A DNA stretch of 64,000 bases. Source: Nonomuraea turcica. Lineage in GTDB: Bacteria; Actinomycetota; Actinomycetes; Streptosporangiales; Streptosporangiaceae. The position numbers and the translations under genes are program-made. Of this stretch, positions 10,450-18,318 are shown piece after piece (positions within the stretch are counted from its first letter, which is position 1; every line of letters begins with the position of its first letter). Location of the stretch: the NCBI RefSeq assembly GCF_030718205.1, contig NZ_JAUZQF010000026.1:100948-164947 (forward strand). The letters are read 5' to 3'. The notes under the pieces are model-generated. The model ran no database searches. It was not told the origin of the DNA and saw nothing but the letters and a program-made list of their open reading frames with translations.

Positions 10450-11148
10450 TCAGGTCAGGCCGAGCGCGCGGCCGGCTCTCAGAGCCGCCGCGTCATCGGT
10501 TGCCGCGGCGAGCCAGGACAGGCCGTGCTTGTCCGCGCACAGCAGGGATGCCTCGTCGACCCTCGCCAGCCAGCTCGGGGCCGGGTCGAGGTCACGGGCA
10601 TTCCTGGCGCGAGGGAATTCCTGAGAGGAGGCGATGACGAGCAGCCGGCGCCCCTCCGGGGCGGCGTAGTCGTAGATGGTCGCCGGGATGCCGGCCAGGT
10701 CGCGCTGGGTCGTGCCGCGCCAGCCGTACGTTCCGATGGTCTTCATCGCGGGAACAGGCTCACGGCTGAGCGTCAGGGCGTTGGACTTCAGCAGCGCGGC
10801 AGCGGCCACCAGGGGCGCGGGCTGCCGGCGCTCCATCACCTGCGGGATGACCACGGCGGCCAGGACCACCAGCACCGCGGTGGCCGCGGCCAGCACGTAC
10901 GGCCAGCGGGTGCGCTGCCGCACCGAGGACTCGGCGGGGACGTCGGCAACCGCCCGGATCCGCTCCCGGGTCGAGGCCGGAGCCGCCTCGCGCAGCGACT
11001 CGGCCAGGATCCGGCCCTCACGTGCGGTGTTGGCCTCACTCCAGCACGCGCGGCAGTCCAGCATGTGCCGCTCGAACCGGATGCGGCGCAGCGTGCTGAG
11101 CTCGCCGGCGAGGTAGGCGGCGGCATCCCTTTCAGCATCGTGGCGCAT
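10450..11148 (-). CDS. Zinc-finger anti-sigma factor
   Basis: Single-pass membrane anti-sigma factor of 232 aa. N-terminal ZAS domain with H-x3-C-x2-C (His28, Cys32, Cys35 in RHMLDCRACW), one membrane segment at about 84-104, and an extracytoplasmic domain of about 125 residues. The ZAS domain holds the cognate ECF sigma factor at the membrane until a signal releases it. Translational overlap of 17 bases with the sigma gene upstream (start inside the end of the sigma ORF, site GGGGGTGAGG) implies coupled, equimolar production. The outer domain shows no known sensor motif; a single Cys in LLCADKHGLS is notable. Third gene of the membrane protein-sigma-anti-sigma operon. Confidence 0.88.
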   Translation of the reverse strand: MRHDAERDAAAYLAGELSTLRRIRFERHMLDCRACWSEANTAREGRILAESLREAAPASTRERIRAVADVPAESSVRQRTRWPYVLAAATAVLVVLAAVVIPQVMERRQPAPLVAAAALLKSNALTLSREPVPAMKTIGTYGWRGTTQRDLAGIPATIYDYAAPEGRRLLVIASSQEFPRARNARDLDPAPSWLARVDEASLLCADKHGLSWLAAATDDAAALRAGRALGLT

Positions 11149-11644
11149 TCGGCCTCACCCCCTCGATGGTGTGCGCCAGCTTCTTGCGGCCGCGATGGGC
11201 CCGGGACAGCACGGTCCCCCGCGGGCTGTTGGTGATGGCGGCGACCTCGGCGGCGGTGAACCCGCACAGGTCCATCAGAACCAGGGCGATCTGCTCGTCG
11301 ATGGGAAGCCGCCGGATGGCCGTTTCGATCAGCGAGTGGTTGATCGCCTCGTCCTCTACGTCCGCCGGCCCCGGCGGGTCGAAGCCGGGCTGCCAGCTCG
11401 TCTCGGCGCGGTTGGCGGTACGGCGCAGCCGGTCGCGGCCCAGGTTGAGGCAGATCGTGGCCAGCCACGGCGCCGCCTTGCGCGGGCGGCGGCCGTCCTG
11501 CCAGGCTGCCCACGCCCGCGTGTAGGTCTCCTGGACCAGGTCCTCGGCGTCGGCGGCGCAGGTGGTGAGCCGCCGGGCCAGGTTGTGGACCAGGTCCGAC
11601 GCGGGCATGGTCGCCTGGAGGAATCGCTCCTGCCGCCGGGTCAT
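11132..11644 (-). CDS. ECF (SigE-like) RNA polymerase sigma factor
   Basis: Group 4 sigma factor of 170 aa with only regions 2 and 4. Region 2: DLVHNLARRLTTCAADAEDLVQETYTRAW, then PWLATICLNLGRDRLRR. Region 4: AIRRLPIDEQIALVLMDLCG followed by FTAAEVAAITNSPRGTVLSR (HTH). The next gene is a zinc anti-sigma factor overlapping by 17 bases, the standard partner. The gene upstream, four bases away, is a four-helix membrane protein in the same transcript. The sigma factor probably autoregulates this operon and a small regulon; I could not recognise a convincing ECF promoter upstream. Confidence 0.92.
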   Translation of the reverse strand: MTRRQERFLQATMPASDLVHNLARRLTTCAADAEDLVQETYTRAWAAWQDGRRPRKAAPWLATICLNLGRDRLRRTANRAETSWQPGFDPPGPADVEDEAINHSLIETAIRRLPIDEQIALVLMDLCGFTAAEVAAITNSPRGTVLSRAHRGRKKLAHTIEGVRPNAPRC

Positions 11645-11648
11645 GGTC

Positions 11649-12158
11649 TCAGTGGGTCGTGGCCCGGCCGGGCGAGCCGATCGCCAGGAAGCCCTCCGGG
11701 CGCCGGACGCCGGATCCGTAGAAGAAGAACGCCAGCACCGTGCCGAACACCACGTGGGCGAACAGCTCGAACGGCTGGTTGGCGTCCCGGAACACCGGGA
11801 ACAGTAGCGGCGAGATCACCAGGAAGTTGACCACGTACAAGAGGGCGCCGTACACGGTGCCGACCAGGGCGACGGTGCCGTTGGAGCGCAGCCACGGGGC
11901 AATGAGCGCGAACACCAGGCCGAAGGCCATGGACAGCGCCAGGTGCACCACCAGTCCCACCCAGATGCTGGTCTGCCCCGCCATGATTGCTTCCCGGCCG
12001 CCCTGCACCATGCTGGCGATCATGTGCAGCGGCATGTCGGCCTTGCCGGGCGGCTGGGTGGAGGCGAACCACATGGTGACCCCGGCGAAGATCAAGCCGG
12101 AGATCAGGCCACCCACCGCGCCGCGAGCCAGCCGAGTTGCCAGAGGTTCGATGGCCAT
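11649..12158 (-). CDS. Four-helix membrane protein, first gene of the sigma operon
   Basis: Integral membrane protein of 169 aa with four predicted helices (about 13-32, 64-86, 97-120, 131-150). Between helices 1 and 2 lies an outward or cytoplasmic loop of about 30 residues (STQPPGKADMPLHMIASMVQGG). No catalytic motif is visible and I do not recognise a named family beyond general YagU-like membrane proteins. Start ATG 12158 has a near-consensus AAGGAG at -12 to -7. The stop is four bases from the ECF sigma start, so the three genes form one transcript. It could supply the signal sensed by the sigma/anti-sigma pair or be a target (inference). Confidence 0.75.
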   Translation of the reverse strand: MAIEPLATRLARGAVGGLISGLIFAGVTMWFASTQPPGKADMPLHMIASMVQGGREAIMAGQTSIWVGLVVHLALSMAFGLVFALIAPWLRSNGTVALVGTVYGALLYVVNFLVISPLLFPVFRDANQPFELFAHVVFGTVLAFFFYGSGVRRPEGFLAIGSPGRATTH

Positions 12159-12275
12159 CGCGGGCTCCTTAGGAGAGCTTGTCTTTCCTGCTACCCCTAC
12201 GGACGGATGACAGGCGGCGCTGATTGCGCCCCGCGCGACTCCAGGGTGCTTGCCGCGATGCTCCGGGAAGACCGG

Positions 12276-12641
12276 CTAATTCCCGCGCGCCGCCGACATG
12301 CTGTTGGCTATCAATTCATGATGCCTGACGACTTCTTCGATGATGAAACCCAGAAATCTCTCGGCGAAAACAGGATCGAGCTTCGACTCCTCTGCCAGGA
12401 GACGCAGCCGGCGTATCTGCTGGGCTTCCCGCTCGGGATCCGCAGGCGGCAGCTCATATTGCGCCTTGAGTTTGCCGACCTCCTTGGTGCACTTGAATCG
12501 CTCCGCAAGAAGGTGAATCAGTGCGGCATCAAGGTTGTCAATGCTGTCACGGAGTCGCTGCAACTCTTTTCGGGCGAGCGCATGGGGATCAGATTCGTCT
12601 TCGGCCGTAGTGCCGTCGGAGTGCCCATAAAGTTCAGACAT
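12276..12641 (-). CDS. Chorismate mutase, AroQ class
   Basis: Small all-helical enzyme of about 121 aa converting chorismate to prephenate for Phe/Tyr or specialised pathways. AroQ pattern: RLRDSIDNLDAALIHLLAERF (active-site Arg29/31 and Arg48), EVGKLKA (Lys57), PADPEREAQQ (Asp68, Arg71), then the long C-terminal helix. Start at ATG 12641 removes a poorly conserved 18-residue extension from an upstream in-frame ATG at 12695; no strong ribosome site for either. The gene is visibly AT-richer and uses less GC-biased third positions than all neighbours, as does its upstream region, suggesting later acquisition or low expression. It stands alone. Cytosolic; no signal peptide. Confidence 0.88.
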   Translation of the reverse strand: MSELYGHSDGTTAEDESDPHALARKELQRLRDSIDNLDAALIHLLAERFKCTKEVGKLKAQYELPPADPEREAQQIRRLRLLAEESKLDPVFAERFLGFIIEEVVRHHELIANSMSAARGN

Positions 12642-12661
12642 AAGGGTATTCCCACTTAAAC

Positions 12662-12700
12662 TTGCTATGATCCTCTTGCCGGAAAAACCTATCATAGTAA
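12662..12700. repeat. Inverted repeat upstream of the chorismate mutase gene
   Basis: Arms TTGCTATGAT (12662-12671) and ATCATAGTAA (12691-12700) pair at nine of ten bases, and at all ten with one G-U pair if read as plus-strand RNA, around a 19-base loop. On the minus strand the right arm contains TATGAT, a good -10 hexamer for the chorismate mutase gene, so the repeat may be an operator over its promoter. Confidence 0.45.
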
Positions 12701-12842
12701 GGTTCCTGCGCTCTGGAGAGCCGAGGCGACGGCCAGAGGATCCCCGGCTACGGGCAGACGCGGTTCGTGCACTTGTGATCCGCCCGGTTCACACGGTAGA
12801 AACGTTCCACACCTTTTCTGACCTTGATACGAGCGCTGGTCG

Positions 12843-12860
12843 CGAGAGAGCGCTCTCTCG
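12843..12860. promoter_or_regulatory. Perfect 18-bp palindrome, LacI-type operator
   Basis: CGAGAGAGCGCTCTCTCG is a perfect palindrome 33 bases before the start of the secreted beta-helix gene. Its core GAGAGCGCTCTC matches the GAGCGCTC-centred operators of actinomycete LacI/CebR-like sugar regulators. A second GAGCGCT lies at 12831-12837, 17 bases away. No LacI gene is in the window, so the regulator would be unlinked. Confidence 0.65.
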
Positions 12861-12892
12861 TTGATCCGGCGGCAGCGGAAAGGACGACCCGT

Positions 12893-14776
12893 ATGACGAC
12901 CCAGCCTCCCGGCGACGGGAGTCGCACGAGCCGGAGCCCCGGCCGGCACATCGCCCGGGCGTTAACGGCCGGTCTCGTGCTGGCCACCGCCGTCATGACG
13001 GCGGGAACGGCCGCGACCGCCACATCGCCGGCCCCCGGCGCTCCTGATCTCGGGCCGAACGTCACCGTCTTCGATCCGAGCATGCCGGTCAGCGACATCC
13101 AGGCGACCCTCGACGCCGCACATGCCGCTCAGGTCGACAACGAGATGGGCGCCACGCGCCACGCCTACCTCTTCAAGCCTGGCACGTACGGGACCGCGGA
13201 GCACCCGCTCCAGATCAAGGTCGGCTACTACACCGAGATCGCCGGCCTGGGCGCCTCCCCCACCGACGTCGTCATCAACGGCAAGGTCGAGGTCTACAAC
13301 CGCTGCCTGGCGGACGGTGGAACCGCCAACTGTCTCGCGCTCGTCAACTTCTGGCGCACCCTGTCCAACCTGTCGATCAACGTCAACGCGGCCGGCCAGG
13401 ACGGCTGCCGGGCGACGGCGAACTTCTGGGCCGTCTCCCAGGCGGTGTCCCTGCGCCGGCTCAACATCAGCGGCGGCAACCTGTCGCTGATGGACTACTG
13501 CACCGCCGGCCCGCAGTACGCCAGCGGGGGCTTCATCGCCGACTCCAAGCTGCCGTCCGTCACGAACGGATCGCAACAGCAGTGGCTGACCCGCAACAGT
13601 GAGGTCGCCGGCTGGTCGAACGGCGTGTGGAACCAGGTCTTCTCCGGCGTCGTCGGCGCACCGGACGACGCCGCGTTCCCAAGCCCGCCGTACACGACCC
13701 TCGACGCCACTCCCCTCAGCCGGGAGAAGCCCTACCTCTTCGTGGACGCGCAGGGCAAGTACAAGGTCCGCGTGCCCGCCGCTCGGAAGGACACGCGCGG
13801 CATCACGTGGGCCGGCGGCATGACACCGGGCCGTACGCTGCCGATCAGCGACTTCTTCGTCGCGAAGCCGTCGGACTCGGTGCAGGTCATCAACAGCCAG
13901 CTGGCCCGCGGCAAGCACCTGCTGCTGACGCCCGGCGTGTACGACATCGCGCGGAGCATCGAGATCAAGCGCCCGAACACGGTCGTCCTCGGTCTCGGGC
14001 ACGCCACGCTCACCGCCGTCCACGGCTCGACCCCGCTCGACGTCGCCGACGTCCCCGGCGTCGTCGTCGCCGGTATGACCGTCGACGCGGGTCTCGAGAA
14101 GTCGCCTGTCCTGCTGAGGGTGGGCAAGAAGCACGGGCCGCGCTGGAGCTCGGCGGACAACCCGACGACGCTGTCCGACGTGTACTTCCGGGTCGGCGGG
14201 CCGCACGTCGGCAAGACCGACGTCGCGCTCGAGGTCAACAGCGACAATGTGCTCATCGACCACGCCTGGGTGTGGCGCGCCGACCACGGTGTCGAGGGCT
14301 TCACCGACACCCAGCGCTGGAACACCAACCTCGGCCGCAACGGCGCCATCATCAACGGGGACCACGTGACCGCGACCGGCCTGTTCGTCGAGCACTTCCA
14401 GCAGTACAACACCGTCTGGAACGGCGACGACGGCACGACGATCCTCTACCAGAACGAGCTGCCGTACGACCCGCCGACCCAGGCCGACTGGATGAACGGC
14501 GAGGTCGAGGGCTGGGCCGGTTACAAGGTCGGCGACCGTGTGAAGACGCACCGCCTCTACGGCGGCGGGGTCTACGTCTTCAACCAGAACAACCCGCAGA
14601 TCCACACCGAGAACGGCTTCGAGGTTCCGCAGAGCCCGGGCGTCAAGCTGCACCACATCATGACGGTCAATCTCAGCGCCGGAATCATCGACCATGTCGT
14701 CAACGGCGTGGGTGACGCGGCCGACACGACCAAGGTCGGTGTGCCGGTGTACGTCGCGGACTACCCGGCCCCTTAG
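12893..14776 (+). CDS. Secreted right-handed beta-helix protein (GH55/pectate-lyase-like)
   Basis: Exported protein of 627 aa. Signal peptide with RSPGRHIARALTAGLVLATAVMTAG and cleavage after an A-T-A stretch near residue 45. The body shows repeated short strands of a parallel beta-helix in two blocks (about 90-260 and 330-560): DVVINGKVEVYN, NFWRTLSNLSINVN, SIEIKRPNTVVLGLGHATL, NVLIDHAWVWRADHG. Actinomycete and fungal homologues are often mislabelled adenylyl cyclase; the fold is that of polysaccharide-active enzymes such as GH55 glucanases. No catalytic assignment is possible from sequence alone. Start ATG 12893 follows AAAGGAC. A LacI-type palindrome upstream fits carbohydrate-controlled expression, and a hairpin follows the stop. 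Confidence 0.75.
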   Translation: MTTQPPGDGSRTSRSPGRHIARALTAGLVLATAVMTAGTAATATSPAPGAPDLGPNVTVFDPSMPVSDIQATLDAAHAAQVDNEMGATRHAYLFKPGTYGTAEHPLQIKVGYYTEIAGLGASPTDVVINGKVEVYNRCLADGGTANCLALVNFWRTLSNLSINVNAAGQDGCRATANFWAVSQAVSLRRLNISGGNLSLMDYCTAGPQYASGGFIADSKLPSVTNGSQQQWLTRNSEVAGWSNGVWNQVFSGVVGAPDDAAFPSPPYTTLDATPLSREKPYLFVDAQGKYKVRVPAARKDTRGITWAGGMTPGRTLPISDFFVAKPSDSVQVINSQLARGKHLLLTPGVYDIARSIEIKRPNTVVLGLGHATLTAVHGSTPLDVADVPGVVVAGMTVDAGLEKSPVLLRVGKKHGPRWSSADNPTTLSDVYFRVGGPHVGKTDVALEVNSDNVLIDHAWVWRADHGVEGFTDTQRWNTNLGRNGAIINGDHVTATGLFVEHFQQYNTVWNGDDGTTILYQNELPYDPPTQADWMNGEVEGWAGYKVGDRVKTHRLYGGGVYVFNQNNPQIHTENGFEVPQSPGVKLHHIMTVNLSAGIIDHVVNGVGDAADTTKVGVPVYVADYPAP

Positions 14777-14786
14777 AGGCCGCCCA

Positions 14787-14818
14787 GGTGGGCCGGAGTC
14801 TCCGCACCCCGGCCCACC
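14787..14818 (+). terminator. Terminator after the beta-helix gene
   Basis: Perfect ten-base arms GGTGGGCCGG and CCGGCCCACC with a 12-base loop begin 11 bases after the stop codon at 14776. No T-run follows, which is common in this GC range. Confidence 0.6.
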
Positions 14819-14857
14819 GGGCCGTACATCGCGACGGTGTACGAACGGGGAGCTGGG

Positions 14858-15163
14858 TCAGACGGCTTCGGGGGCGACCTCCGCCGCCCGGGACATGCGC
14901 CGCTCGAACCATACCGAGGCGAACGGGGGCACCCCGCAGGCCAGGCCGAGCACGATCGTCCCGGTACGCCAGCCGTGGGCGCGCCCGGTAGAGAACACAG
15001 CGGCGACGTACAGCAGGAACAGTGCGCCGTGGATCGGACCGAAGATCTTCACGCCGAGCTCGCCGACCACCACGATGTACTTGAAGAACATACCGACGAG
15101 CAGCCCCGTCCACGACAGCGCCTCAGCGATCGCCACGAGTCGGAACAGACGAAGCTCCACCAC
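14858..15163 (-). CDS. DUF3817-family integral membrane protein
   Basis: Small membrane protein of about 101 aa with three helices (ALSWTGLLVGMFFKYIVV, GPIHGALFLLYVAAVF, GTIVLGLACGVPPFASVWF). The signature ELRLFRLVAIAEALSW and the FKY, GPIHG and VPPFASVWFE segments are those of DUF3817. Start is one of two adjacent GTG codons (15163 or 15160) after GAAAGG; a longer reading to 15253 would add a non-conserved extension. Family function is unknown. Divergent from the dienelactone hydrolase gene, with a perfect dyad in the gap. Confidence 0.83.
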   Translation of the reverse strand: MVELRLFRLVAIAEALSWTGLLVGMFFKYIVVVGELGVKIFGPIHGALFLLYVAAVFSTGRAHGWRTGTIVLGLACGVPPFASVWFERRMSRAAEVAPEAV

Positions 15164-15256
15164 ACGCCACCTTTCAAGATTTGCCAGACTTACAGCGACT
15201 TCCCAGATCCACCGCGCCCAGAGGTCGCTCGGGGCTTCTGGAGGCAACGTCACTTA

Positions 15257-15273
15257 CTCTACGATGCGTAGAG
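15257..15273. promoter_or_regulatory. Dyad CTCTACG-atg-CGTAGAG between divergent genes
   Basis: Seven-base perfect arms around three bases, about 94 bases upstream of the DUF3817 start and 85 upstream of the hydrolase start. Spacing and symmetry suit a TetR/MarR/PadR-type dimer. The nearby MarR regulator (16157) is a candidate; unproven. Confidence 0.5.
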
Positions 15274-15357
15274 CACTGTGGTTACACCGGCAGAACGACC
15301 GGCCGTGATCTTTCCCACCAATAGTTTCCCGTCGAACCGGGTCGGCTAAGGACGCTG

Positions 15358-16089
15358 ATGAGGCAACACGTGCGCATTCCGCTGCCGGACGGCAGTTCAC
15401 TTGACGCGACCGTGGCGTTGCCGGAGGGGGCCGCACCTGCGGCCGGATGGCCGGGGGCGGTGGTCGTGCATGAGATCTACGGCATCGAACCGGACATGCT
15501 GGATGTGGTCGACCGGTTCGCCGAGCATGGATATGCGGCAATCCTGCCTGATCTGTACAGTCACGGCACCAGAATCGGATGCCTGGCGCGGGCCATGCAC
15601 CAGTTCACGACCGGTAAGCCGGGGCGGCCGACCGCCGACATCGACGCGACCCGGCAATGGCTGGCAGACCGCGATGACGTCGACGGCAGCCGGCTCGGCG
15701 TGATCGGATTCTGCATGGGCGGTGGGTTCGCCCTCGCCTACGCGGCGAGCACGCCCCCCGGTGTGCGGGCCGCATCGGTGAACTACGGCGCGGTTCCCCG
15801 CGACCAGGAAGAACTGCGGACGGTGTGTCCGGTCGTGGGCTCCTACGGCGGGCGGGACCGAGGCTTCCGGGCGCACGGCACGCGGCTGCAGGAGCATATG
15901 AGGGCGCTCGGCCTCGAGCACGACGTCGAGATCTATGCGGCGGCCGGGCATTCCTTTATGACCGACGGCCACCACCCCCTCGCGAAACTCGCGCTGTTCC
16001 CGCTGCGGCACGGCCTCGTCCAGCCGGCAGCGGACGACGCGTGGCAGCGTACCTTCGCCTTCTTCGACAAGTACGTCGCCAACGGCTGA
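15358..16089 (+). CDS. Dienelactone hydrolase-family alpha/beta hydrolase
   Basis: Cytosolic hydrolase of 243 aa. The DLH catalytic set is present: nucleophile Cys119 in GFCMGG (G-x-C-x-G-G), Glu39 in VVHEIYG, Asp167 in GGRD and His198 in AAGHSFM. DLH opens dienelactones in chloroaromatic breakdown, but most actinomycete paralogues act on other lactones or esters. Start ATG 15358 lies after AAGGAC. No other ring-cleavage genes flank it; the following MarR and efflux genes suggest a xenobiotic-response block rather than a full catabolic pathway. Confidence 0.9.
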   Translation: MRQHVRIPLPDGSSLDATVALPEGAAPAAGWPGAVVVHEIYGIEPDMLDVVDRFAEHGYAAILPDLYSHGTRIGCLARAMHQFTTGKPGRPTADIDATRQWLADRDDVDGSRLGVIGFCMGGGFALAYAASTPPGVRAASVNYGAVPRDQEELRTVCPVVGSYGGRDRGFRAHGTRLQEHMRALGLEHDVEIYAAAGHSFMTDGHHPLAKLALFPLRHGLVQPAADDAWQRTFAFFDKYVANG

Positions 16090-16156
16090 CGTGGGCGCCG
16101 CCTCATCGTTCCATCGCAGATAATCCGCACCGGGACGACTTGGGTAGGCTGATGAC

Positions 16157-16645
16157 ATGACAGCGATGGCTCCCGCGCGTACAGAAACAGACCTGTCCTT
16201 CCTGCTCGACCACACCAGCCACGTGCTGCGCACCCAGATGTCGGCGGCGCTGGCCGAGATCGGGCTGACGTCGCGCATGCACTGCGTGCTGGTCCACGCA
16301 CTGGAGGAGGAGCGCACCCAGATCCAGCTCGCCGAGCTCGGCGACATGGACAAGACCACGATGGTGGTGACGGTCGACGCACTGGAGAAGGCCGGCTACG
16401 CCGAGCGCCGCCCGTCCAGCACCGACCGCCGCGCACGCATCATCGCGGTCACGGACACAGGCGCGGCGATCGCCAGGCGCAGCCAGGAGATCGTGGACGG
16501 CGTGCATCGGGCGGCGCTGACCGCATTGCCCGAGGACGAGCGCGAGGTCCTGGTCCGCGCCCTGAATCGCCTGGTCAGCGGGCATCTTGCCGCCCCCGCC
16601 GAGGGAGCCCAGCAGACGCGAAGGGCACGGGAGCGCGGAAAGTAG
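16157..16645 (+). CDS. MarR-family transcriptional regulator
   Basis: Winged-helix dimeric regulator of 162 aa. Recognition region: IQLAELGDMDKTTMVVTVDALEKAGYAERRPSSTDRRARIIAVTDTG, the DxR wing being the MarR hallmark (DRRA). Flanking helices form the dimer interface (residues 10-40 and 105-145). It precedes an MFS drug exporter by 72 bases, the usual arrangement in which MarR represses the pump until a toxic ligand binds. TAGGCT with the ATG 13 bases on suggests a promoter very close to the start. A short basic tail (QTRRARERGK) ends the protein. Confidence 0.9.
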   Translation: MTAMAPARTETDLSFLLDHTSHVLRTQMSAALAEIGLTSRMHCVLVHALEEERTQIQLAELGDMDKTTMVVTVDALEKAGYAERRPSSTDRRARIIAVTDTGAAIARRSQEIVDGVHRAALTALPEDEREVLVRALNRLVSGHLAAPAEGAQQTRRARERGK

Positions 16646-16683
16646 GTCCGAAGAGGATCGTCTATTACGGAACCATCTGCTAC

Positions 16684-16716
16684 GGTCTCTCATGTCGACT
16701 TGAGACGGGAGAGACC
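16684..16716 (+). promoter_or_regulatory. Hairpin over the ribosome site of the MFS exporter
   Basis: GGTCTCTC (16684-16691) pairs with GAGAGACC (16709-16716), which ends directly at the ATG (16717) and contains the GGGAGAG ribosome site. A nested CTCA/TGAG pair and a GTCGAC palindrome lie in the loop. In mRNA the stem would hide the site; as DNA it could be the MarR operator. Both readings fit. Confidence 0.5.
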
Positions 16717-18168
16717 ATGTCGTACGTGCGTAACTCGCGCTGGACCGCCCTGGGTGTGCTGTCCGCGACGGGACTGATGACGATCCTCGACGGCAGCATC
16801 GTGACGGTGGCGATGCCCGCCATCCAGGAGGACCTCGGCTTCTCGGGCGCGGAGCTGAGCTGGATGGTCAACGCCTACCTGATCCCCTTCGGCGGGTTAC
16901 TGCTCCTGGCGGGCAGGTTGGGCGACCTGATCGGGCGTCGGACGATGTTCCTGACCGGGAACATGATCTTTGCCGGCGCCTCCCTCCTGGCGGGCGCGGC
17001 CACCGGTCCCGGACTGCTCATCGCCGCCCGGTTCCTGCAGGGCGTGGGGAGCGCGCTGGCCTCCGCCGTGGTCCTGGGCATCCTGGTGACGCTGTTCACC
17101 GACCCGCGCGAACGGGGCAAGGCCATCGCGATCTTCAGCTTCACCGGGGCCGCCGGCGCCTCGATCGGCCAGGTCCTGGGCGGTGTGCTCACCGACGCCC
17201 TGAGCTGGCCGTGGATCTTCTTCATCAATGTGCCGATCGGCGTGATCACCGTCGTGCTCGCGCTACTGGCGCTACCCGCCGACCGCGGGATCGGGCTGGC
17301 CGCCGGCGCGGACGTCCTCGGGGCCGTGCTGGTGACCACCGGCCTGATGCTGGGCATCTACACCGTCGTCAAGGTCGAGGAGTACGGCTGGCTCGCCGCC
17401 CACACCCTTGGCCTCGGCGCGGTGTCTCTGGCCCTGCTCGCCGCGTTCGTGGCACGGCAGGCCACGGCCAAGGCCCCGCTCATGCCGCTGCGGATCCTGC
17501 AGTCGCGCAACGTGGTCGGCGCCAACCTCGCCCAGATGCTCGCCCTGTCGGGGATGTTCGCCTTCCAGGTCCTCGTCGCGCTCTACATGCAGCGGGTCCT
17601 GGGGTATGGGGCGCTGGACACCGGGCTGGCGATGCTTCCCGCCGCCGTGGGCATCGGCTCGATCTCGCTGTTCGTCTCGGCCCGGCTCAGCGCCCGCTTC
17701 GGCGCCCGCGCCGTCCTGATGGCCGGCCTGGTCCTGCTCATCGGGGCCATGCTCCTGCTCACCCGGGTCACGGTGAACGCCGGCTACGTCACTCACCTGC
17801 TCCCTGCGATGCTGCTGATCTCCGGCGGCGGGCTCGTGCTCCCGGCGCTGGCCACGCTGGGCATGTCCGGCGCGCGGGAGAGCGACGCGGGTCTGGCGTC
17901 CGGGTTGTTCAACACCACCCAGCAGGTCGGCATGGCCATCGGCGTGGCGGTGCTGTCCACGATGGCCGCCTCGCGCACCGGTGAGCTGCTGGCCTCCGGA
18001 GCCGGCCAGGCCGCCGCGCTGACCGGAGGGTACCGGCTGGCGTTCGGCATCTCTGCCGGGCTGTTGCTCGCGGCGTTCGCCGTGGCACTCGCCGTCCTGC
18101 GCCAGCCCGCCGTCGACGGGCCCGCGCAGGAGAAGGTGGCGGCCAGGGAGACCTCTGCGACCTCCTGA
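16717..18168 (+). CDS. MFS drug exporter, DHA2 (14-TMS) family
   Basis: Proton-driven efflux permease of 483 aa with 14 predicted helices, as in EmrB/QacA. Motif A is recognisable in GRLGDLIGRRTMFLTGN (after TM2), motif B-like LLIAARFLQGVGSALASAV in TM4, and motif C in TM5 (GAAGASIGQVLGGVLTDALSW). The acidic residue of the D1 motif near LDGSIVTVAMPAI in TM1 is present. It exports cationic or amphipathic toxic compounds; the substrate cannot be predicted. Co-oriented with the MarR gene, 72 bases downstream, behind a hairpin that covers its ribosome site; a terminator-like hairpin follows. Confidence 0.92.
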   Translation: MSYVRNSRWTALGVLSATGLMTILDGSIVTVAMPAIQEDLGFSGAELSWMVNAYLIPFGGLLLLAGRLGDLIGRRTMFLTGNMIFAGASLLAGAATGPGLLIAARFLQGVGSALASAVVLGILVTLFTDPRERGKAIAIFSFTGAAGASIGQVLGGVLTDALSWPWIFFINVPIGVITVVLALLALPADRGIGLAAGADVLGAVLVTTGLMLGIYTVVKVEEYGWLAAHTLGLGAVSLALLAAFVARQATAKAPLMPLRILQSRNVVGANLAQMLALSGMFAFQVLVALYMQRVLGYGALDTGLAMLPAAVGIGSISLFVSARLSARFGARAVLMAGLVLLIGAMLLLTRVTVNAGYVTHLLPAMLLISGGGLVLPALATLGMSGARESDAGLASGLFNTTQQVGMAIGVAVLSTMAASRTGELLASGAGQAAALTGGYRLAFGISAGLLLAAFAVALAVLRQPAVDGPAQEKVAARETSATS

Positions 18169-18181
18169 CAGGAGGCGATTC

Positions 18182-18209
18182 CGCCCGGCGCGCTGCGGCC
18201 CGCCGGGCG
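18182..18209 (+). terminator. Terminator after the MFS gene
   Basis: CGCCCGGCG and CGCCGGGCG pair perfectly around a ten-base loop, 14 bases after the stop. It lies between converging genes (MFS plus, MerR minus). Confidence 0.5.
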
Positions 18210-18318
18210 ATTCGGCGCTCGGTGCCTTCATGCGGTTGAACAGCAGGAGCAACACGGACCGGCATCAAGGGGATGTGGCGGGTGGCGCGGTCGGGGCGGG
18301 GTCGGGGTACGGCGGTCG

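Noticed and set aside
12962..14695. Long minus-strand frame opposite the beta-helix gene
   Set aside because: Composition of Val/Asp/Arg/His without a fold; the plus strand has signal peptide and beta-helix pattern.
15164..15253. N-terminal extension of the DUF3817 protein
   Set aside because: Adds 30 residues absent from the family pattern; adjacent GTG codons follow a better ribosome site.
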